Shown one piece after another: positions 21,176-25,172 of a DNA stretch of 25,172 bases. The stretch is taken from positions 1-25,172 of IMG/VR virus record IMGVR_UViG_3300021519_000068. One strand, written 5' to 3'. The notes under the pieces are model-generated. The model saw only the letters and a list, made by a program, of their open reading frames with translations, did not search any database and was not told the DNA's origin. A program made the position numbers and the translations under genes. Each line of letters opens with the position of its first letter. Within the stretch, counting starts at the first letter, position 1. Origin of the DNA: a virus.

Positions 21176-23667
21176 ATCCGCACCCTTTTTCCGCCGAGCG
21201 TCCTCGGGTTCGTCAGCTTCCACGCCTCAGACATCGTCATCTGCATCGTGCCCCGGATCGGCTCAATAGGCTTCGGCGCCACCGGCTTTTCCATGCGGTC
21301 AAGCAGCTGGCCAACTAGGCCAAGAGCATCGCAATTATGCGTCAACACCCCGTTCGCATAAAAGGCGTGCGCGCGGCTTACGGTGAGATTTAGGACCCTC
21401 GCCTTCTCCGAAAGCGCCCTTTTCTCGATAACGCATACCGCAGGCTTTTGAGCAATAAGCAGCGATCTCAGGCCATTTTGTGGTGAACAAGCGCGCGCAA
21501 CACCGGCAAGGGACCGCTTCACCTTCCGCCACAAATCGCCCGCGCTTGGATGCTCCGCCACCGATGCCCCGCTGCTTGCACCCGCCGCTGCAAAATATGG
21601 CCCGTTCAAAAAAGGCATCGAACCCGACGCCGCAAGAAGCGCAGACCTTGTGGAAAATAGCTGCGCGGTTGTTCCAACTCGCCGCACCATGTTGCTTATG
21701 CCAAGCCAACCCCTCTGGGCTAGAATGCCAAGCCACCGCCATGGGGCGGATTGAAGCGAGATGCTCGCCCATGGCTTCGTCAAAGGGGCGGAGATGAATG
21801 CGTCTGTGATCCCCTTCTTGGACACATTCAAGGTTTGATAGGTCGTTGTTGAGAGTGTTCCCGTCCTTGTGGTGGATATCATGTTTCGGCGGGATAGCGC
21901 CGTTCGCATCTTCCCATATATGCCGATGAAGGAAACCACGCCTTGGTTCCGAACCCGTGTAATACCGGGCATGGTGAACGTGTTTGCTTTCAGGGTATCT
22001 CCGATACCGATGCCCCCGATATTCCACCACATCCGCCTTTGACGTGCCGCGTCGCATTGACCATGATCCGTTGTTATCTGGTCCATTATACCCAACGAAC
22101 CCAACGAAACAAAGCCCCTTCCAACAACATGGACCGGATGATTAGGCGTTCCTGTCAGCACTGAGCCATCCGAGAACGCAACCTGCATTACATCGGCCGC
22201 TTCATCGGTCACGCCGCACGCTTCGACAGCGCACGGGCCTTCATGCGTCGCCACCACGTCACCAATGCGGACATCCTCAATCGGCTTGCGCGACCCATCA
22301 GCCATCGTGATCAGCGTGCCTTCGATCAAACATTGGTCGTCATGCTTTCCGACGGGGAAACTTAATATCTCGCTCTCAAAGGAACCGCGCCATTCCGCAG
22401 TCGCGAGATAGCGTATCCCATCGACGGCCATTCGTCCACGAATAGACTGCGCCCGGATCGCCTTGTCGCCGCGCGTCGGAAAGTCCACCCGATGCACATA
22501 AGCACGGCGTTCCCGCATCGTGCGCGTCAGGAATGGCCCGACAGACGCCTTGATCTGCCCGCCTTCTTCCGCCCATGCCAGCGGCTTCCACCGCCTCACA
22601 AGGGCACAGAACGCCTCCACCCATTCGTCGGCCGTGGTTTGCTCGCGCCATAGGTCCAAAATCCATAGCCTGCCGTCCGCATCCATCCCTACGACCACAT
22701 GCACGGTGTAATCGCCACCGGCTGCCGTCACAGCGTAATCGGAGGCGCCATACACTTTGAGCGCAGAGACCGGCGGCAGGGATGGCACCGGCACCAGCCA
22801 CTGGCGCAGGAAATAGCTCCCTGTGTCGGGCACCGGGTTTTGTTGATAGAGCGCGGACCATGTGCGGCTAGCCCCGGATCGATCAAACTCGCTCTTGATC
22901 GCGCGCGCCTCCGCTGCCCATGGCCATTTGGGATCATCGCCCCAGAGCATTTCCCCGGGTTTGCGTCCGAGCGCGTCGTTATCCTCGGCTATGGCAGGCA
23001 ACCGCACCACGCGCCAGTCATGCGCCTGCGCCTCCAGCAACCGGCCAGCCAAGTCATCCTCGTGCCAGCGGGTCATTATCACGATAACCCGCATACCCGG
23101 CTTGGCTCGCGTCCGCACATCCGCTGTATACCAATTCCAGGCGATGGCTCGGTATGTCTCGCTTTGCGCGTCTTCGTAGGACTTCACGGGGTCATCAATG
23201 ATGATGCAGTCAGCGCGACGGCCAGTAACAGACCCCCCGATTCCGATTGCCTTGTATTCGCCGCCGTTCGATGTGCCCCATGCTTTCATATTCTCAGAGG
23301 CCAGAGTGTATCCGATGGAGCCGCAATGCTCTCGCGCGACGTTCATAACTTTCTTGGAAAACGCCTCGGCAAGATCGCTGGTATGCGATGCCCCGACTAC
23401 GCACTGGCGCGGATGCGTCGCCAGAAACCACGCGGGAAATAACTCTGACCCGTAACTGCTTTTCCCGCTGCCGGGCGGCAGAAACATCATCAGCCGTTTG
23501 GTGTCGCCGCGCGCGACCGCCTCAAGCTCCCGGATAATCAGGCGATGATGCGGCTGTATCGTGAACCCCCGGTCAGCCATAACCCGCTCACAGAACCGGC
23601 CGAAGTCGGCGCGCGTTAGCCCCGCGTCCACGTCGTCCAGGTCCTCCAAGTCTAGCAGGTCACTCAT
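21172..23667 (-). CDS. terL: Terminase large subunit, intein-containing precursor
   Basis: The 831-codon frame encodes the packaging motor, split by an intein. N-extein (1-445): Walker A LPPGSGKS (63-70), Walker B CIIIDDP (154-160) and coupling segment MTRWHEDD (199-205) form the ATPase. The RNase H-like nuclease begins at YGASDY (Asp310) with the AWAEEGG acidic motif near 365-370. The third nuclease motif is interrupted: KHDDQ ends the N-extein and CDALGL starts the C-extein (779-831). After splicing the protein is 498 residues, normal for the family. There is no Shine-Dalgarno before the ATG, but a GC hairpin; a GTG at 23631 with GGAGG upstream is a possible alternative start. Motor and nuclease cut and pump genome DNA through the portal. 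Confidence 0.93.
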   Translation of the reverse strand: MSDLLDLEDLDDVDAGLTRADFGRFCERVMADRGFTIQPHHRLIIRELEAVARGDTKRLMMFLPPGSGKSSYGSELFPAWFLATHPRQCVVGASHTSDLAEAFSKKVMNVAREHCGSIGYTLASENMKAWGTSNGGEYKAIGIGGSVTGRRADCIIIDDPVKSYEDAQSETYRAIAWNWYTADVRTRAKPGMRVIVIMTRWHEDDLAGRLLEAQAHDWRVVRLPAIAEDNDALGRKPGEMLWGDDPKWPWAAEARAIKSEFDRSGASRTWSALYQQNPVPDTGSYFLRQWLVPVPSLPPVSALKVYGASDYAVTAAGGDYTVHVVVGMDADGRLWILDLWREQTTADEWVEAFCALVRRWKPLAWAEEGGQIKASVGPFLTRTMRERRAYVHRVDFPTRGDKAIRAQSIRGRMAVDGIRYLATAEWRGSFESEILSFPVGKHDDQCLIEGTLITMADGSRKPIEDVRIGDVVATHEGPCAVEACGVTDEAADVMQVAFSDGSVLTGTPNHPVHVVGRGFVSLGSLGIMDQITTDHGQCDAARQRRMWWNIGGIGIGDTLKANTFTMPGITRVRNQGVVSFIGIYGKMRTALSRRNMISTTRTGTLSTTTYQTLNVSKKGITDAFISAPLTKPWASISLQSAPWRWLGILAQRGWLGISNMVRRVGTTAQLFSTRSALLAASGSMPFLNGPYFAAAGASSGASVAEHPSAGDLWRKVKRSLAGVARACSPQNGLRSLLIAQKPAVCVIEKRALSEKARVLNLTVSRAHAFYANGVLTHNCDALGLVGQLLDRMEKPVAPKPIEPIRGTMQMTMSEAWKLTNPRTLGGKRVRI
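21335..22057 (-). CDS. HNH homing endonuclease nested out of frame inside the TerL intein
   Basis: The 240-residue protein is read in the -1 frame relative to TerL. It has an N-terminal VEYRGHRYRRYPES segment and LHRHIWEDANGAIPP. A full HNH motif follows (IHHKDGN at 61-67, NNDLSNLEC at 70-78, GDHRRIH at 82-88). IRPMAVAWHSSPEGLAWHKQ comes next. Two zinc-binding modules lie at C139-x2-C142/C156-x3-C160 and C184-x2-C187/C202-x3-C206. This is the usual domain order of HNH enzymes found in phage inteins and introns. The only standard start in this frame is ATG 22057, with a weak GGA nine bases before it. The TAA stop is formed by the CAT-AAT codons for the intein His-Asn. It would cut intein-less terL alleles to spread the element. 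How it is expressed is unknown. Confidence 0.88.
   Translation of the reverse strand: MRRGTSKADVVEYRGHRYRRYPESKHVHHARYYTGSEPRRGFLHRHIWEDANGAIPPKHDIHHKDGNTLNNDLSNLECVQEGDHRRIHLRPFDEAMGEHLASIRPMAVAWHSSPEGLAWHKQHGAASWNNRAAIFHKVCASCGVGFDAFFERAIFCSGGCKQRGIGGGASKRGRFVAEGEAVPCRCCARLFTTKWPEIAAYCSKACGMRYREKGAFGEGEGPKSHRKPRARLLCERGVDA
22091..22108 (-). repeat. 9-bp tandem duplication between intein block B and the HNH start
   Basis: CCCAACGAA occurs twice back to back on the plus strand, giving SLGSLG in the intein frame and FVGFVG in the HNH frame. A nine-base duplication keeps both frames. It lies 34 bases before the HNH ATG, at the point where the intein N-terminal splicing domain ends and endonuclease coding begins. 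Confidence 0.8.
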
Positions 23668-23683
23668 GCGGGGGCAGCCCGCG

Positions 23684-24049
23684 TCATATCGTCAAAGCCC
23701 CCGGCCCGCGCCCTGTCAGGCGTTGGATCGTCGCCAGCGCCCCGCTCAGTTCCGCGCGCTCGCCCGGTGTCAACGCGCTCAGATCGACCAGCCCGTGCCC
23801 GTCATCCTCGCCTTGTGGCATATCCGTGGGTTTCCCCAATGTCCGGTCTAAAACCTCTTTGACGGCTACCATCGCAACGCGGTCATCGTCGCTCGCCACT
23901 AACTGGCGCAGCCTGACCGATGCCTCGGGCGTCATGCTGTTGATTTCCGCCAAGACCGCCTTTTTCGCCGCCTTAAACGATGTTCCGCCGCGCGCCGGAT
24001 ACATCGGACGGAGCGCGCCGCCATGAGGTTGGGGGATGAGGTCGCTCAT
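23684..24049 (-). CDS. Candidate terminase small subunit
   Basis: The 121-residue protein precedes TerL and overlaps the ribbon-helix-helix gene by four bases (ATGA). It has a basic N-terminal part (SFKAAKKAVLAEINSMTPEA), a helical repeat with VRLRQLVASDDDRVAMVAVK then EVLDRTLGKPTD, and an acidic C-terminus (LTPGERAELSGALATIQRLTG). The A-x-x-x-VLDRxLGKP pattern is frequent in proteins encoded just before large terminases and often annotated as small terminase. A clear helix-turn-helix is not obvious, so the name rests on position and this pattern. A small terminase would select genome DNA and stimulate TerL. Confidence 0.6.
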   Translation of the reverse strand: MSDLIPQPHGGALRPMYPARGGTSFKAAKKAVLAEINSMTPEASVRLRQLVASDDDRVAMVAVKEVLDRTLGKPTDMPQGEDDGHGLVDLSALTPGERAELSGALATIQRLTGRGPGALTI

Positions 24050-24342
24050 ATCCTACCGTCGCGCGTGCGAGGCCGTGGGTTGATTAGCGCGCCACCCGTC
24101 ATACACCCTCGGAAGTCTTCCCCCGCGTGACGCGCGTGCGGTAGCGGGGAGGTTGATAGGTCTTTAAGAGAGGTGACGGGTTTTTCATCGGTGTCAATAG
24201 CTGCGTTGCGCGCCTCGATGGCTTCGCGCAGCAGCTTGACCATCATATTGCCGACCGGCCTTTCATCGCGGGACGCAAGCGCGCGGATTCGCTCGATTAG
24301 ATCGGCGGGCGGGCGGAATACAAAAGGGTGCGATGTGCTCAT
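24046..24342 (-). CDS. Ribbon-helix-helix (Arc-like) DNA-binding protein
   Basis: The start is set at ATG 24342, giving 98 residues from MSTSHPFVF; the frame stays open to 24459, but the extra residues look like translated control DNA. The first 45 residues match a ribbon-helix-helix domain: strand HPFVFRP, helix PADLIERIRALASRD, a turn (ERPVG), then helix NMMVKLLREAIEARN. The rest is polar and probably disordered. Such proteins bind short repeated DNA sites as dimers; clustered TATCC half-sites lie directly upstream, between this gene and the divergent plus-strand gene, so autoregulation and control of both sides is plausible. Confidence 0.7.
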   Translation of the reverse strand: MSTSHPFVFRPPADLIERIRALASRDERPVGNMMVKLLREAIEARNAAIDTDEKPVTSLKDLSTSPLPHARHAGEDFRGCMTGGALINPRPRTRDGRI

Positions 24343-24490
24343 ATCGGATATATACGGCATTGCCTCAATTACACGTATGCGTTTATGTGTTATCCGGTAT
24401 GCAATTATGTCTGTATCCGCCTTGGATACCATGGGATACAAGAATTGCACCGCAGGCAATCAAGCCTCGGCCGAGCCACGGGTTCCGATC
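24343..24490. promoter_or_regulatory. Divergent control region with clustered TATCC half-sites
   Basis: This gap separates the leftward packaging operon from the rightward DUF932 gene and is more AT-rich than its surroundings. TATCC or its complement GGATA occurs five times, at 24346, 24391, 24414, 24424 and 24434. GTATCC and GGATAC form an inverted repeat with a five-base spacer (24413-24429), and a further GGATAC sits ten bases on. GTATGC also recurs 22 bases apart (24375, 24397). Promoters for both genes should lie here, but no strong -35/-10 pair was recognised. Ribbon-helix-helix binding is a reasonable guess. Confidence 0.45.
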
Positions 24491-25172
24491 ATGTCCTACA
24501 TTTCCTCCGCTTTCCGTTCTTCCTCCGCTTTTGGCGCTCATGCGGCGTTGGATGATGACCGCTTGCACCAGCTGGCGCCGTCTATTTTTGCTACGGAGGC
24601 GCACGAGAGCCGGTCCGCGCGTTATGCCTACATTCCGACTGCCGAAGTTTTGGCCGGGATGCGGAAAGAGGGCTTTGTCCCGGTGCGCGCATCGCAAGGC
24701 CGTTCTCGGGTTGTTGGGAAGGCGGAATACACGAAACATATGATTCGCTTCCGCCATTCCGACTTTATCGGCACGGAAAGCCTCGGCCAGATCGTTCCGG
24801 AAATCGTGCTTGTGAATAGCCATGACGGCACATCGTCATACCATTTGATGGCCGGCTTGTTCCGCATCGCCTGCCTCAATGGCCTGATCCGCTGCGAAAG
24901 CACAACCGCCGACGTGAAAATAGCCCATAAGGGCAATGTGATAGATAACGTAATTGAAGGGGCTTTTACGGTCATTTCCGATAGCCGGGACGCGGTGACG
25001 CAAGCCGAAAGCTGGGGCAGTCTGCGCCTAAATCACGACGAAAAGATGGCGATGGCCGATGCGGCCCGTGTGATCCGGTTCGGGGATGCCGAGGGTAATG
25101 TTGAAACCCCGATTGAAGCGCGGCAGCTTCTCGGCGCGCGCCGGCAGGCAGATCGCGGGGATGACAGCCTAT
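24491..25172 (+). CDS. DUF932-family protein, partial (runs off the right edge)
   Basis: The only confident plus-strand gene; 227 codons are visible and no stop is reached. MSYISSAFRSSSAFGAHAAL leads into the family signature: LAPSIFATEAHESRSARYAY, then IPTAEVLAGMRKEGFVPVRA and later GLFRIACLNGLIRCES. DUF932 proteins are common in phages and mobile elements and have no settled function; most sit in early or replication-side regions. ATG 24491 is preferred because families begin close to this point, but an in-frame ATG at 24431 would add 20 residues. Neither has a strong Shine-Dalgarno. It is transcribed away from the packaging genes. Confidence 0.88.
   Translation, partial: MSYISSAFRSSSAFGAHAALDDDRLHQLAPSIFATEAHESRSARYAYIPTAEVLAGMRKEGFVPVRASQGRSRVVGKAEYTKHMIRFRHSDFIGTESLGQIVPEIVLVNSHDGTSSYHLMAGLFRIACLNGLIRCESTTADVKIAHKGNVIDNVIEGAFTVISDSRDAVTQAESWGSLRLNHDEKMAMADAARVIRFGDAEGNVETPIEARQLLGARRQADRGDDSL

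Larger units (their letters stand above)
21334..22332 (-). mobile_element. Intein in the TerL nuclease motif, with overprinted HNH gene
   Basis: The intein spans TerL residues 446-778 (333 aa). Block A: Cys446 followed by EGTLITMADGSRKPIEDV and GD-VVATHEG. Block B: LTGTPNHPVHVVGRGFVSL, with the conserved T-x-x-H at 507-510. Block F: SEKARVLNLTVSRAHAFYAN. Block G: ANGVLTHN, with penultimate His and terminal Asn778, then Cys779 as +1 nucleophile. All class 1 splicing residues are present, so it should splice. Between about 535 and 742 its own frame has no recognisable endonuclease and looks like read-through of another gene. That gene is the HNH endonuclease in the -1 frame. The frame carries no stop anywhere, as needed to make terminase. 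Confidence 0.92.

Noticed and set aside
21335-22057. HNH gene lying in a group I intron of terL
   Set aside because: The TerL frame is open throughout, and intein blocks A, B, F and G with their splice residues are present at the exact boundaries, so protein splicing explains the insertion.
22020-22140. Programmed -1 frameshift site feeding HNH from the intein frame
   Set aside because: No X-XXY-YYZ slippery heptamer was found in the window where both frames are open before the HNH start; internal initiation at ATG 22057 is simpler.
1-25172. CRISPR arrays, tRNA or rRNA genes, insertion sequences, integrase and attachment sites
   Set aside because: No regularly spaced repeats, cloverleaf-like sequence, transposase, integrase or terminal inverted repeats were recognised on either strand.

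Overview
The window is a stretch of a tailed-phage (or prophage) genome. It carries the DNA-packaging, head and tail genes of a P22-like short-tailed virus. The evidence is a terminase large subunit, a P22-type portal, a scaffold, a major capsid protein, a gp4-like adaptor, a gp10-like tail hub, large Ala/Gly/Gln-rich ejection-type proteins and fibres. Sec signal peptides, a peptidoglycan-directed domain and GC-rich codon use point to a Gram-negative, probably proteobacterial, host. The host cannot be named from this sequence.

Every confident gene except the last lies on the minus strand, so the map reads right to left. From 24342 down come a ribbon-helix-helix protein, a small-terminase candidate and TerL. 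After a 300-base gap (a frameshifted small gene plus empty DNA) come a portal split into two ORFs (20863-18534), four small genes, the scaffold (with a hairpin and candidate promoter in front) and the capsid protein. Next come two beta-rich head proteins, two linker proteins, the adaptor, a conserved unknown, the tail hub, a GNAT acetyltransferase, an ejection protein, a PP-loop ATPase with an APS-reductase-like Fe-S motif and two large ejection proteins. The window ends with a tail fibre, a cupin and two proteins with signal peptides, the last running off the left edge. Most junctions overlap by one or four bases (TGATG, TAATG, TAGTG, ATGA), so the region behaves as one translationally coupled unit. 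At the right end a DUF932-family gene starts on the plus strand, divergent from the packaging genes, and runs off the window. The DNA between them has a cluster of TATCC half-sites.

The most striking object is inside TerL. A 333-residue intein interrupts the nuclease motif (HDDQ/CDAL). The intein frame holds the splicing blocks A, B, F and G but no recognisable endonuclease. A complete 240-residue HNH homing endonuclease with two zinc-binding modules is written in the -1 frame across the middle and end of the same intein. Its stop codon is made from the His-Asn splice-junction codons. The terminase frame stays open throughout, so the element appears to encode protein splicing and homing in two frames of one DNA segment.

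Other notable points are the split portal, the PP-loop protein in the tail cluster lacking the catalytic reductase cysteine motif, and consecutive secreted, cysteine-paired proteins at the end of the tail module. Two small genes (53 and 48 aa) are supported mainly by their start/stop overlaps.
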